Shown here: positions 7,892-15,115 of the stretch, in pieces | Numbering within the stretch: position 1 is the first letter of the stretch | Layout: each line of letters starts with the position of its first letter | DNA from: Acidithiobacillus montserratensis | Lineage (GTDB): Bacteria; Pseudomonadota; Gammaproteobacteria; Acidithiobacillales; Acidithiobacillaceae | Length of the DNA stretch: 25,740 nt | Direction of reading: 5' to 3' | Assembly (NCBI RefSeq): GCF_018853465.1 | Contig: NZ_JABBOU010000075.1 | Location: 1 to 25,740 of the forward strand | Program-made: the position numbers and the translations under genes | The notes under the pieces: model-generated | What the model was told of the DNA's origin: nothing | What the model saw: only the letters and a program-made list of their open reading frames with translations | The model's database searches: none

Positions 7892-8680
7892 TCAATGCGG
7901 GGCAGGGGATGGTGGTACAGGCTTGGTCCCCTTGTGGGGGGCTGCAGTGGCGTTTCGGGCCGCAGCCTTGCTTTGTACCTGGAGGTGATGGTCAATAGCG
8001 GCGGCTTCCCGGGGATTCAGAGAGCCGATAAGTGGCAACAGGCCATAGGCTTCGCCAAAGCGCCCCAGACGAATCATGGTGCGAGCGGCGCTACCGTAGG
8101 CAATAGCGGCTTCTGGATACCTTCCGGTCATGTAGTACACATTGCCCAATTCCCCATAAATTCCGGGATGATCGGGCGCTTCCTTGAGCAACTTCTGGTA
8201 ATCGGCAATGGCTTTCGGGGCGTCCCGCCGCCAGTAGGCCGCCCGTGCCTGTAACAGAAGCTTGGTTTCCGCCTTGCTCAAGGTTTTGGTCGAGGCTGGT
8301 TTGGGCATGGACAGGGCCGGAGCTGCCTTGATGTTCTTGTGCGGAGGATAAGGCTTGGTCACCCCCGCATGGGTAGGCTTTTCGGGTACTGCGGCGGCCA
8401 TGTTTGCAGATGTTTTGGGGGGCGTGCTTGCGTGTGTATCGGGATGTTGGGCCTTTTCCGGTAGGGACGCTTTTTGCGGTTTTATGTCTGATGCGCGGGC
8501 AGATTTGGCTGGGGCCGTTTCTGCAGCTGCCGCGTTGGCAATAATGCTACAAGACAAAATCCGGAGATGGGCTCCGCTCGTCAACAGTTGCAGTCCGGTG
8601 CCCGCAAAAAGACAGGTCACCAGTGCTGCAGCCTTGAAAAGAGGTCGTCTGAGCCAGGAATTGGGGGAGGAATGATGCAT
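7892..8680 (-). CDS. Exported or membrane-anchored TPR protein (paralogue 1 of 3)
   Basis: This 262-residue protein has an N-terminal hydrophobic segment (about residues 13-35, signal peptide or anchor), then about 110 residues rich in Ala, Lys, Pro and Thr and likely disordered. A C-terminal TPR-like domain follows (LLLQARAAYWRRDAPKAIADY, then PGIYGELGNVYYMTGRYPEA and LPLIGSLNPREA). That domain is clearly paralogous to the products of 12958-13782 and 13803-14417. ATG at 8680 is chosen because GGAGG lies 10 nt upstream; a longer reading to 8725 has no ribosome binding site. It is the last gene of the set Gly/Trp-rich protein, ParA-like ATPase, TPR protein. Function unknown; periplasmic scaffolding is an inference. 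Confidence 0.82.
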   Translation of the reverse strand: MHHSSPNSWLRRPLFKAAALVTCLFAGTGLQLLTSGAHLRILSCSIIANAAAAETAPAKSARASDIKPQKASLPEKAQHPDTHASTPPKTSANMAAAVPEKPTHAGVTKPYPPHKNIKAAPALSMPKPASTKTLSKAETKLLLQARAAYWRRDAPKAIADYQKLLKEAPDHPGIYGELGNVYYMTGRYPEAAIAYGSAARTMIRLGRFGEAYGLLPLIGSLNPREAAAIDHHLQVQSKAAARNATAAPHKGTKPVPPSPAPH

Positions 8681-8728
8681 GATGGGTGCGCCTCCATAAT
8701 TGAGGTTGAATTCGGAAAAAAACATGAT

Positions 8729-9349
8729 TCAGTCAGCAGAACGCTTGCATAGTTCCGGATAGAGTGCAGCTGCCAGTTTTTCCAGTTCCTGGCTGGCCTT
8801 GCTGCGGGCATCCAGTTCGAATACGGCTTGGGCTTCGCTGAGAGAGCGACGAAAGGCCGTGCGTTGCCCGAGACGCAGGCCCAAAGGCTGGAGGCCGGGT
8901 AATTCTGCGAGCATGGCTTCCGCTTCATCACTTTCGCGGATGGCATGATGGGTGTCAGCACGATTGATGAAGGCCCTGACCGGGGGGGCCGACCATTGCC
9001 GGCAGGCCTCCAGAAAACGCTGGGCTGACCAGATATCCGCCTGACTGGGACCGACGGGCATCAGGATGGCATCTGCAGCTGACAATGCACGGCGAAAACC
9101 GGTTAACTCAGAATAGCTGCAGTCCATCACCTGGTAGCGGGCGTCTGTGGCCTTGTCCAGATCAGTAGCCACAGTAAGGGCGGGATGAATCTGCAGGTCT
9201 TGGCGATCATGACATACGTCCAGCAAAGTCCCCTGTGGGTCCAGATCATACAGTTTTACAGGAACCCGATAGGCCAGCCACACGGCCAAGTTGAAACTGA
9301 CCGTGCTCTTGCCGGATCCGCCTTTCATGGATGCTACGACCAGACGCAT
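8729..9349 (-). CDS. Orphan ParA/MinD-like ATPase
   Basis: This 206-residue P-loop ATPase has the deviant Walker A KGGSGKST (residues about 9-16), a switch/Walker A' segment YDLDPQGTLLDV, the Walker B-like region YQVMDCSYSEL, and the late ParA motif FINRADTHH. Family members make ATP-dependent gradients on nucleoid or membrane to position plasmids, chromosomes or protein cargo. No parB or centromere-like iterons are nearby, so it is an orphan. ATG 9349 is chosen because homology begins there (MRLVVASMKGG); the in-frame ATG at 9382 lies inside a hairpin. It sits between a Gly/Trp-rich exported protein gene and a TPR gene, which suggests a role in organising that system. This role is inference. 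Confidence 0.87.
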   Translation of the reverse strand: MRLVVASMKGGSGKSTVSFNLAVWLAYRVPVKLYDLDPQGTLLDVCHDRQDLQIHPALTVATDLDKATDARYQVMDCSYSELTGFRRALSAADAILMPVGPSQADIWSAQRFLEACRQWSAPPVRAFINRADTHHAIRESDEAEAMLAELPGLQPLGLRLGQRTAFRRSLSEAQAVFELDARSKASQELEKLAAALYPELCKRSAD

Positions 9350-9372
9350 CAGTGGCTCATGCCGTTCTGGGT

Positions 9373-9392
9373 GAGAACCCATAAGGGTTCCC
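9373..9392 (-). terminator. Intercistronic hairpin, possible attenuator
   Basis: On the minus strand GGGAACCC-TTAT-GGGTTCTC folds into an 8-bp stem with one G-U pair. It lies between the Gly/Trp-rich gene (stop 9413) and the ParA-like start (9349). There is no U-run, so partial termination or mRNA stabilisation is more likely than full termination. Confidence 0.4.
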
Positions 9393-9412
9393 GGGCGGGC
9401 CTGATTCTTGAT

Positions 9413-9973
9413 CTAGCGGCCGTATCCATAAGGGGAATACCCGTAGGGTGACTGATAAGGGCCCATGGGTGGTGGGGGCATGCTGGGACGCATCTGCTGC
9501 GGGTACTGTCCCTGGTTGGGCCCCTGGTTGGGATAGGCATAGCCTGGTTGAGGGGCCGGATAACGCGAGTAGCCCTGGCTCGGCCCGTAGTAGGGCTGCC
9601 TATAAGATGGTTGCGGATAACCATAACTGCCACCCCCTTGATATTCGCCCTGGTAAGGCTGGCCGTATCCACCATAGGGGCCGCTGTTCATGTTCATGGG
9701 ACCGCCGCGTGGACCATTGAAGCTCATCCCACCCATATCCCAGGGACCATTGGAACCTTGCATGGGACCGCCATAGCCACTGAAGGGGCCGCTGTTTCCG
9801 TTCATCGGACCACTATAACCGGACCAGGGCATACCACCGCCGCTCCACGGCATATCGCCACCCCAGGGACCCCAAGCGTATGCAGGGGCTGCGATGAGCA
9901 TCCCGGCGGCGCCGATGCCGGCTGCGATGGTCAGCGAACGTACAGTCCGTGTGAATTTTGATGAGTGCTGCAT
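9413..9973 (-). CDS. Exported Gly/Trp/Pro/Tyr-rich protein, sulfur-globule-protein-like (paralogue 1)
   Basis: This 186-residue protein has a clear signal peptide cleaved near APAYA-W (residues about 1-33), then a low-complexity body. The first part repeats PWSG, SGPFSGYGGPM and NGPWDMGGMSFNGPRGG; the second is a Tyr/Gln/Pro-rich tail with many GYPQP and SPYGYSPYGYGR units. No Cys and few charged residues are seen. Composition and signal peptide resemble sulfur-globule envelope proteins of sulfur oxidisers, but low-complexity similarity is weak evidence. The first 100 residues align almost block by block with the product of 14518-15039. ATG 9973 is chosen because AAGGAG lies 7 nt upstream and the signal peptide starts there. 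It is preceded by a sigma-54 promoter. Confidence 0.8.
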   Translation of the reverse strand: MQHSSKFTRTVRSLTIAAGIGAAGMLIAAPAYAWGPWGGDMPWSGGGMPWSGYSGPMNGNSGPFSGYGGPMQGSNGPWDMGGMSFNGPRGGPMNMNSGPYGGYGQPYQGEYQGGGSYGYPQPSYRQPYYGPSQGYSRYPAPQPGYAYPNQGPNQGQYPQQMRPSMPPPPMGPYQSPYGYSPYGYGR

Positions 9974-10070
9974 CACATACTCCTTTTGCCATTCAAAAAA
10001 TACCCGCTTCTTTTGTCGGAAGCCTTTGAAGATCGCGACTGAGGATGAAGCGGATTCCAAGACTGTATAA

Positions 10071-10085
10071 GCATACTACGTGCCA
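10071..10085 (-). promoter_or_regulatory. Sigma-54 promoter of the Gly-rich/ParA/TPR gene set
   Basis: Reading the minus strand, TGGCACGTAGTATGC has the -24 GG and -12 GC exactly 10 bp apart and matches TGGCACG-N4-TTGC at all but one conserved position. It points at the gene starting at 9973, with a predicted leader of about 85 nt. A sigma-54 activator gene lies nearby (10933-12309). Confidence 0.78.
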
Positions 10086-10185
10086 CGTTTTAACCTGTTG
10101 TTTTTGAGTAATAACTCTTATCTGGTGGAGAGGGCGTATGCAACGTAAATCATAAAAGTTGATGTTTTTTCAATCTGAAATGGAT

Positions 10186-10222
10186 TGTTGCAGGGCAAAT
10201 GTGGGCAACACTCATTGCAACA
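10186..10222. promoter_or_regulatory. Candidate activator-binding half-sites (UAS cluster)
   Basis: Three half-sites share one word: TGTTGC (10186-10191), GCAACA (10205-10210) and TTGCAACA (10215-10222). They lie 100-140 bp upstream of the sigma-54 promoter at 10071-10085, the usual distance for enhancer-binding proteins. Confidence 0.55.
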
Positions 10223-10261
10223 CTTGGAGGCGCGGAGAAAATTTAGGGGGCACTGTGGATA

Positions 10262-10283
10262 TGTTGCAAAAGGGCTTGCAACA
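10262..10283. promoter_or_regulatory. Perfect dyad TGTTGCAA-N6-TTGCAACA, candidate UAS
   Basis: Eight-bp arms are perfectly complementary around AAGGGC. The same octamer pair occurs upstream of the RND gene set at 21610-21628 in opposite order. The site lies about 180 bp upstream of the leftward sigma-54 promoter and about 117 bp upstream of the weak rightward one, so it could serve both. Confidence 0.62.
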
Positions 10284-10399
10284 GATGTTTCTGCCTGATG
10301 AGTCTAGGCTGATGATTATTCATCATCATTTTAAATGAGTGTTGCATGTGCCATTTTTTCTTTTCATTAAAATTATATGTTTATCAAGATATTAAATTT

Positions 10400-10414
10400 T
10401 GGTATGAAATATGC
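10400..10414 (+). promoter_or_regulatory. Weak sigma-54 promoter candidate for the SCP-2-like gene
   Basis: TGGTATGAAATATGC keeps the GG-N10-GC geometry but departs from TGGCAC at two bases. It lies 68 bp before the ATG at 10482. The region is AT-rich, so a chance match is possible. A further half-site TGTTGCA is at 10340-10346. Confidence 0.35.
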
Positions 10415-10481
10415 TTTAAAGCTTTGCGTTTTGTGCGCACCTGTTGCGCTGGTGTTTGATGATAAAAATGGAGAGTTAAAA

Positions 10482-10877
10482 ATGGCAGATTTGTTTTCAC
10501 CCGCATGGATGGCCCGCTTTGTAGAAGAATGGAACAAGGACCCGGAACTTTCCGGTGCCCTGGCCCAGATTGGCTTTAATTCGGTCATTGGTTATGGTTA
10601 TCCCGAAGAAGAAAAGCCCCGGGCGTTTCTGGTGGTACAAAACGGCCAGGCGACGGCCTTTGGACCCTATACGGATCAGCCCCTCAACTGGGATATTCGG
10701 GCCCAGCATCCGCAATGGCTGAAGTGGATTGAAAAATCACCGGGAATGACCGGTCTGGGAATGGCCTTTACGACCGGAAAAATCAAATTCAAGGTAGGGG
10801 ATTATGCCAGTATGCTCAAAGATCCGCGCATGGCGGGTCCCTTTGTGAAAAGTTTTTCGGCCATGTCGAAAATTTAA
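10482..10877 (+). CDS. SCP-2 sterol-transfer-family-like small protein
   Basis: This 131-residue soluble protein has no signal peptide. It has the layout of bacterial SCP-2-like proteins: N-terminal helix MADLFSPAWMARFVEEWN, a central sheet with NWDIRAQHPQWLKWI, and the C-terminal GLGMAFTTGKIKFKVGDYAS followed by a short helix. SCP-2 domains bind lipids or other hydrophobic ligands, so it may handle an apolar substrate in the cytoplasm. ATG 10482 is chosen because GGAGAG lies 6 nt upstream; the frame extends to 10377 but the added residues look unlike the family. It is divergent from the Gly-rich gene set and convergent with the sigma-54 activator gene. Confidence 0.75.
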   Translation: MADLFSPAWMARFVEEWNKDPELSGALAQIGFNSVIGYGYPEEEKPRAFLVVQNGQATAFGPYTDQPLNWDIRAQHPQWLKWIEKSPGMTGLGMAFTTGKIKFKVGDYASMLKDPRMAGPFVKSFSAMSKI

Positions 10878-10895
10878 TAGATATTAAACGGAGTG

Positions 10896-10926
10896 TCAGG
10901 GCTTCTCTATGCTTCAGAAGCCCTGA
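10896..10926. terminator. Strong hairpin between convergent genes, probable bidirectional terminator
   Basis: A perfect 11-bp inverted repeat TCAGGGCTTCT/AGAAGCCCTGA with a 9-nt loop lies between the SCP-2-like stop (10877) and the activator stop (10933). The U-tracts are poor on both sides, but location and stem strength favour termination. Confidence 0.65.
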
Positions 10927-10932
10927 TATGTG

Positions 10933-12309
10933 TTAATTGCCCAGGTGGCTATTGCTGTCTTTTCCGGTAATGCCCAAGCGGGACAGATGCCGCCACAGGG
11001 TGACACGATCAATGCCGAGTTCGCGCGCAGCAGCGGCACGATTGCCACCATGTTTATCGAGCAGTTGTAAAAGTTTATCGCGGCCATAACCGGCGTCGCT
11101 TTCATGGTCCGCAGCAGTGGAGTTGGTTGCTGAGCCCGAATGCATTCTGTCGAGAAAATCCTTGGGAAAGTCGCTGTCACTGATTTCCGATCCGGCGCTG
11201 CAAATAGCCACGTATTCCATGACATTGCGCAGTTCCCGAACATTTCCCGGCCAGGGATAATCGAGCAACAGATGTTTTGCCGCAGAACCGAGTTTTTTCT
11301 TGTGACCCCCGGCAGTGATTTTCAGGAAGTGTTCAGCCAGCAGCATGATGTCAGAAGGTCGTTCACGCAGGGCCGGAATCCGGATGGGGATCACATTCAG
11401 GCGATAGAACAGGTCACTGCGAAAATCACCATTTTCTACCAGTTCTTTGAGATTACGATTGCTGGCTGCCACAACCCGGACATCCACTTGTTGAGTTTTG
11501 GTGCTGCCCACCGGCTCATAGCGCATGTCTTCCAATACCTTCAGGAGTTTGGCCTGATGATGTTTAGGTAACTCGCTGACCTCATCCAGAAAGAGGGTGC
11601 CGCCATCCGCCGCTGCAAAGCGACCGATCCGATCAGTGACGGCGCCTGTAAAGGCGCCTTTGACAGAGCCGAAAAACTCGGCTTCAAATAAATTGTCGGG
11701 AATAGCGGCGCAATTCACTTCGATCAGGGCTTTTTTGGCGCGATGACTTTGTTGATGGAGCAAACGGACCATCAGCCCCTTACCCGATCCGGATTCTCCC
11801 TGAAAGATGACGCTGGCATCGGTGGCTGCGACCTGTTCTATCAATTCGAGGGCATCGCGCATATGCGGATCATCGGTAATGAAACCGACACTGCGGGTGC
11901 CACCCAGAATCCGCTCGGCATGACGCAGCTCGGAAACGTCCTCGATGAAAAAAATGCGCCGTTTATGTTGCTTGCGTTCGACCAGACGGGTTCTAATCTG
12001 GAGAGTTTTATGGTCGCCTTCACTGACCGGCAGCAAATGATCCCAACGAATACAGCCTGTTTGCGGGCGACTGACGGCATCGTCCTGTCCGGCAGCAATA
12101 GCGGCCCGGACCAGTTCTTTTTGCACGCTGCCCCCCGGGATGCTGCGCAGGTGCTCCAGGGTCGGAACCTCCAGTAAGGACTTGGCGGCGGCATTGCAGA
12201 ATTCAATTTTCCCCTGAATATCTGTCAACAAAATGCCCGCATCCATGGAGTCCAGTAATTCGGGCAAAACTTCACAGAGGGTTTCCAGTTCGGTGCTCAG
12301 CGATGCCAT
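10933..12309 (-). CDS. Sigma-54-dependent activator (PAS, AAA+, Fis-type HTH)
   Basis: This 458-residue enhancer-binding protein has an N-terminal PAS-like sensor (about residues 10-110, DSMDAGILLTDIQGKIEFCN). Its AAA+ domain has Walker A GESGSGKG (about 171), the sigma-54 contact loop GAFTGA (about 218) and Walker B GGTLFLDEV. A C-terminal Fis-type helix-turn-helix follows (NRAAAARELGIDRVTLWRHL). There is no receiver domain, so it is not a classical response regulator; its PAS domain may sense a ligand or redox state. ATG 12309 is chosen because AGGAG lies 6-7 nt upstream; upstream in-frame starts overlap the preceding gene. It is the last gene of the large set. Its targets are probably the two sigma-54 promoters here. 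Confidence 0.93.
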   Translation of the reverse strand: MASLSTELETLCEVLPELLDSMDAGILLTDIQGKIEFCNAAAKSLLEVPTLEHLRSIPGGSVQKELVRAAIAAGQDDAVSRPQTGCIRWDHLLPVSEGDHKTLQIRTRLVERKQHKRRIFFIEDVSELRHAERILGGTRSVGFITDDPHMRDALELIEQVAATDASVIFQGESGSGKGLMVRLLHQQSHRAKKALIEVNCAAIPDNLFEAEFFGSVKGAFTGAVTDRIGRFAAADGGTLFLDEVSELPKHHQAKLLKVLEDMRYEPVGSTKTQQVDVRVVAASNRNLKELVENGDFRSDLFYRLNVIPIRIPALRERPSDIMLLAEHFLKITAGGHKKKLGSAAKHLLLDYPWPGNVRELRNVMEYVAICSAGSEISDSDFPKDFLDRMHSGSATNSTAADHESDAGYGRDKLLQLLDKHGGNRAAAARELGIDRVTLWRHLSRLGITGKDSNSHLGN

Positions 12310-12343
12310 TGTTTTCTCCTGGGCTAGCACCGCGCTCTCGGGG

Positions 12344-12844
12344 TTACTGGTTGCCATAGGCATCCCCCTGGTACGTATAGCCACTTTGATATTGCGGATT
12401 ATATCCTGGTGCTACCCCATCATAGGCTTCCTGGCGGGGAGGGGGTAGGGGGGCCCGGGGTCCGTAAGTAGGGTCATTATGATTGAAGGGCAACATGCCA
12501 CTGAGAAAGGAAAAAGGTGGAGTGATGTTGCGGTTCAGGCTCCAGAACTCAGCCTGCATCTGCCCGGTAGCCCGCGCCATGTAGTTGGTGGAATGGGTCA
12601 TTTGCGTCATGTTCCGGGACATACTGTCCATGTTGCGCTGAATATTGGGGCTCATTTTCTGGAACTGCGCGGTCATCTCATGCAGATCATGGGACATTTC
12701 CACGGCCAGATAAAACTCATAGGCCGCCAGCACCAGAAAGGCGACGAGGGCTGCATAAACAATCAGTCTGAGCTGGCGGTCCGAAAGGCCGGCAATATGA
12801 TGCTGAGACTGCGAGGATGACTCCGTAGACGGTTGTTCCGCCAT
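12344..12844 (-). CDS. Single-pass membrane protein with coiled segment and Tyr/Gly/Pro tail
   Basis: This is a 166-residue protein I do not recognise. A polar N-terminus (about 25 residues) precedes one transmembrane helix (LIVYAALVAFLVLAAYEFYL, about residues 27-46). A Met/Gln/Asn-rich helical stretch then contains repeated S-M-S-R-N-M-T-Q-M-like units (about 50-100), and a C-terminal tail is rich in Pro, Tyr, Gly and Gln. The tail resembles the Tyr/Pro-rich tails of the exported proteins in the same gene set. Topology is probably N-in with a periplasmic coil. GGAG lies 10 nt before the start. It sits 34 bp before the activator start and could pass an envelope signal to it, which is speculation. 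Confidence 0.75.
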   Translation of the reverse strand: MAEQPSTESSSQSQHHIAGLSDRQLRLIVYAALVAFLVLAAYEFYLAVEMSHDLHEMTAQFQKMSPNIQRNMDSMSRNMTQMTHSTNYMARATGQMQAEFWSLNRNITPPFSFLSGMLPFNHNDPTYGPRAPLPPPRQEAYDGVAPGYNPQYQSGYTYQGDAYGNQ

Positions 12845-12897
12845 GATGTTTGGACTCCTGATGAGGAAATGGGGGCTTTACTTAACTTAAAATACAT

Positions 12898-12940
12898 CAT
12901 GCCCGGTTTATTCAGCTTTTTTCGCTGTAAACAGGGCATG
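12898..12940 (-). other. Long imperfect hairpin between operon genes
   Basis: CATGCCC (12898-12904) pairs with GGGCATG (12934-12940), continued by GTTTA/TAAAC and AGC/GCT around a short loop. No U-run follows on the minus strand. It may protect or split the transcript between the TPR gene ending at 12958 and the downstream genes. Confidence 0.5.
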
Positions 12941-12957
12941 CTTTACTGCTGATTGCC

Positions 12958-13782
12958 TCAAGCCGGAGGCATGCCGGTTTCCGCTTCCGGGGCGTGAGAT
13001 AGCGCTTCCTGCACTTTTTGCGCTTCCGCCGGATCCAGCCGTCCAAGAATAGGAATCAGCGCCGCGCCATCGGCATAGCGTCCTGCATGAATCAGCTGCA
13101 TGGCCGCCTGGCCATAGGCGTTACCCGCCTGATGATAGTGCCCGGTCATATACAGAACATTGCCCAGTTCCCCATAAGCAGCAGGAGAATCAGGGGCTTC
13201 CTGGATCAGGTGATGGTAGTCGGCGATGGCGCCAGCGTAGTCATGATGCCAGAAAGCGCCGCGTGCCTGCATGAGTAGCTTGGTCTGATCGGGGGTCAGC
13301 GGCTTGTTGTTATGCGTGATGGCGGCAATGCTGGGAGCACTGGTGACATGCAGGACTTTCTGCGCGGGCTGGGTGGGTGCTGCGGCAGTTTTGCCGGGTT
13401 CATTGGCGGTTATGGCCCAAATGAACAAAATGACAATGATGATCAGTAAAATCAAAATGATCAGGGGATATCCGACAAAACGGCTGATTCCCCCCTTCTT
13501 TTGGGCGGGCGGTGGTGGAGGGGGAGAATAACTACTGTAACTGGAACTGCTCGCGGCTGCTGCAGCGGCGGCTGCTGCAGCCGCCGCACTAGCTGCCGCA
13601 TCGGCATCTGCAGTGGTGCTGGATTCAGCAGTCTGGTGGGCCTGCTCACTGCCTGCATGTACCGATTCTGTATCCACATGTGCGGGAGTTTCGGTTTTTA
13701 CGATGGTTTCGGTGCTGCCTTCTGCTGGACTGACAACGGCATTTTCGTCATGCAAATGCGGCTCTTCTCGAATGTCACTCAT
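12958..13782 (-). CDS. Membrane-anchored periplasmic TPR protein with poly-Ala/poly-Pro linker (paralogue 2)
   Basis: This 274-residue protein is probably N-in. An acidic cytoplasmic segment (about residues 1-62) leads into an alanine run of about 18 residues broken only by Ser, then Ser/Tyr and six consecutive prolines. One transmembrane helix (PLIILILLIIIVILFIWAI, about 106-124) and a periplasmic TPR-like domain follow (LLMQARGAFWHHDYAGAIADY, PAAYGELGNVLYMTGHYHQA, LIPILGRLDPAEA). The last part is paralogous to 7892-8680 and 13803-14417. AAGGAG lies about 9 nt before ATG 13782. It follows the next TPR gene by 20 bp. The cytoplasmic low-complexity arm is unique among the three and could bind a cytosolic partner. 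Confidence 0.83.
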   Translation of the reverse strand: MSDIREEPHLHDENAVVSPAEGSTETIVKTETPAHVDTESVHAGSEQAHQTAESSTTADADAAASAAAAAAAAAAAASSSSYSSYSPPPPPPAQKKGGISRFVGYPLIILILLIIIVILFIWAITANEPGKTAAAPTQPAQKVLHVTSAPSIAAITHNNKPLTPDQTKLLMQARGAFWHHDYAGAIADYHHLIQEAPDSPAAYGELGNVLYMTGHYHQAGNAYGQAAMQLIHAGRYADGAALIPILGRLDPAEAQKVQEALSHAPEAETGMPPA

Positions 13783-13802
13783 GGTTCCATACTCCTTAAG
13801 GA

Positions 13803-14417
13803 TTAACGCGCCAGGGCCTGGCGGATGAGGGTGGCCTGATTCGGGTCCAGGGAACTGATCAGGGGTAATAGTGCAGCGGCAGAAGGATATTGATGTGCAG
13901 CGATCAAGCTCCTGGCAGCGCCGGTATAAGCCTTGCCAGCCGACAAAGGATGGCCTGTCTGATAATAAATATTCCCCAACTCTCCATAAAGTTCAGGAAC
14001 TTCAGGAAGTTGTGAGATGAGCGCATGGTAATCGGCAATAGCGGCTTTCACATCGTGGTTCCAGAACGCCTGGCGCGCGGCCATCAACAAGGCGTACTGA
14101 GACTGGGTGAGATTTTTGGGAAAACGGACTTTTGCAGGCGCTGCTACGGGGACTGGATGTGTGGCCATATCAGATTTTGCCGGGACAACTGCCGAAGTCA
14201 CAGGCACCGCTGGCGAATGCGTGGACTGCGTGGAAGGCGGCGTGCTTTCCTGGTTTTCCCACCATTGGTGCATCGCCAGCCATTTTTGCTCGGTGTACTG
14301 GCGCGTATTCTGCCAGTCATGGCGCCAGAGCTGGGGATACTGAATGGCAGTTATGACGATCAGAACCAGGACTACCAGAATAATAAACCCAATGATTTTA
14401 CCTAATATTCGTTTCAT
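13803..14417 (-). CDS. Membrane-anchored periplasmic TPR protein (paralogue 3)
   Basis: This 204-residue protein has an N-terminal transmembrane helix (residues about 8-26, IIGFIILVVLVLIVITAI) after a short basic cytoplasmic end. A Ser/Thr/Pro/Ala linker precedes the TPR-like domain (LLMAARQAFWNHDVKAAIADY, PELYGELGNIYYQTGHPLSA, LLPLISSLDPNQA). The C-terminal 100 residues align closely with the other two TPR proteins, so all three arose by duplication. GAGG lies about 6 nt before the start. The gene lies between the Gly/Trp-rich genes and the second TPR gene and is presumably part of the same transcript. A role as periplasmic adaptor or scaffold is inferred. Confidence 0.82.
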   Translation of the reverse strand: MKRILGKIIGFIILVVLVLIVITAIQYPQLWRHDWQNTRQYTEQKWLAMHQWWENQESTPPSTQSTHSPAVPVTSAVVPAKSDMATHPVPVAAPAKVRFPKNLTQSQYALLMAARQAFWNHDVKAAIADYHALISQLPEVPELYGELGNIYYQTGHPLSAGKAYTGAARSLIAAHQYPSAAALLPLISSLDPNQATLIRQALAR

Positions 14418-14478
14418 GGCTGGCCTCTTTTGGCACCTGTATGCAGCATTTATTTAGATGTTCAGGTCGAAAGAAAGC

Positions 14479-14502
14479 GGGCTGCACAAGCGCGCGCAGC
14501 CC
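14479..14502 (-). terminator. GC-rich hairpin followed by U-rich stretch, probable partial terminator
   Basis: On the minus strand GGGCTGC and GCAGCCC form a 7-bp stem around a 10-nt loop, followed by GCTTTCTTTCG. It lies just after the Gly/Trp-rich gene 14518-15039, before the TPR genes. This fits attenuation between highly expressed exported proteins and downstream membrane and regulatory genes. Confidence 0.5.
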
Positions 14503-14517
14503 ATGGTCATTTCTGCA

Positions 14518-15039
14518 TCATGGATATCCATAACCGGGGCGATAAGGTCCTGGAGGGGGTGCATACTGCTGCTGATTATCGGCATAGGGAGTTGCCTGGG
14601 CCGGCGCGTAATAGCTGTTAGGTTTCTCCTCAGGGTAGTTGCCGTATGCAGGATAACTGGCTGTTGCGGGAGGATAAGCCTGCGGTGCTGGTGGGTAAGC
14701 ATAACCGTTGTCGGGTTCACCACCATAGCCTCCACCGTAATAGCCACGGTAAGGCTGGCCGTAAGCACCCCAATGGCCACTGTTGAACTGCATGGGACCT
14801 CCATGGGGACCATGAAAGCTCATGCTCCCCATATCCCAGGGACCGCTGTTTCCGGTAAAGGGGCCGCCATAACCGCTGAATGGTCCGCTATTACCCCAGA
14901 AAGGATGGCTGTAACCACTCCAGGGCATCTCATTCCAGGGTCCCCAACCCCAGGCATAAGCGGGTGAAGCCATCATGAATCCGGCACATCCCAAGGCTGC
15001 TGCAAGACTGGCCGCTTTTGCGAAATATTTTATTTTCAT
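14518..15039 (-). CDS. Exported Gly/Trp/Pro/Tyr-rich protein, sulfur-globule-protein-like (paralogue 2)
   Basis: This 173-residue protein has a signal peptide cleaved near ASPAYA-W (about residues 1-29). The body holds MPWSGYSHPFWGNSGPF, SGYGGPFTGNSGPWDMGSMS and FHGPHGGPMQFNSGHWGAYG, then a Tyr/Pro/Ala-rich tail. Block order is the same as in the protein of 9413-9973, so the two are paralogues from the two gene sets. ATG 15039 is chosen because AAGGAG lies 10 nt upstream; codons further up have no ribosome binding site. A structural role outside the inner membrane, such as a globule coat, matrix or surface layer, is inferred from composition only. Confidence 0.8.
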   Translation of the reverse strand: MKIKYFAKAASLAAALGCAGFMMASPAYAWGWGPWNEMPWSGYSHPFWGNSGPFSGYGGPFTGNSGPWDMGSMSFHGPHGGPMQFNSGHWGAYGQPYRGYYGGGYGGEPDNGYAYPPAPQAYPPATASYPAYGNYPEEKPNSYYAPAQATPYADNQQQYAPPPGPYRPGYGYP

Positions 15040-15115
15040 CGTACAGACTCCTTTGCAAAACTGCGTCACTATCCATTCAGTTGACGCCACTGAAACCATA
15101 TCCCATTGAAATGAC

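Noticed and set aside
8729..9349. ParA as evidence for a plasmid or chromosome partition locus
   Set aside because: No ParB, no iteron array and no replication gene; pyrC and tRNA genes nearby indicate ordinary chromosome.
10341..10353. TGGCAC on the minus strand near the UAS region
   Set aside because: No GC at the required 10-bp distance; the downstream bases are CAACAC.
14431..14444. TGGCACCTGTATGC, a sigma-54-like sequence on the plus strand
   Set aside because: GG to GC spacing is 9 bp instead of 10, and it points against the operon with no gene to drive.
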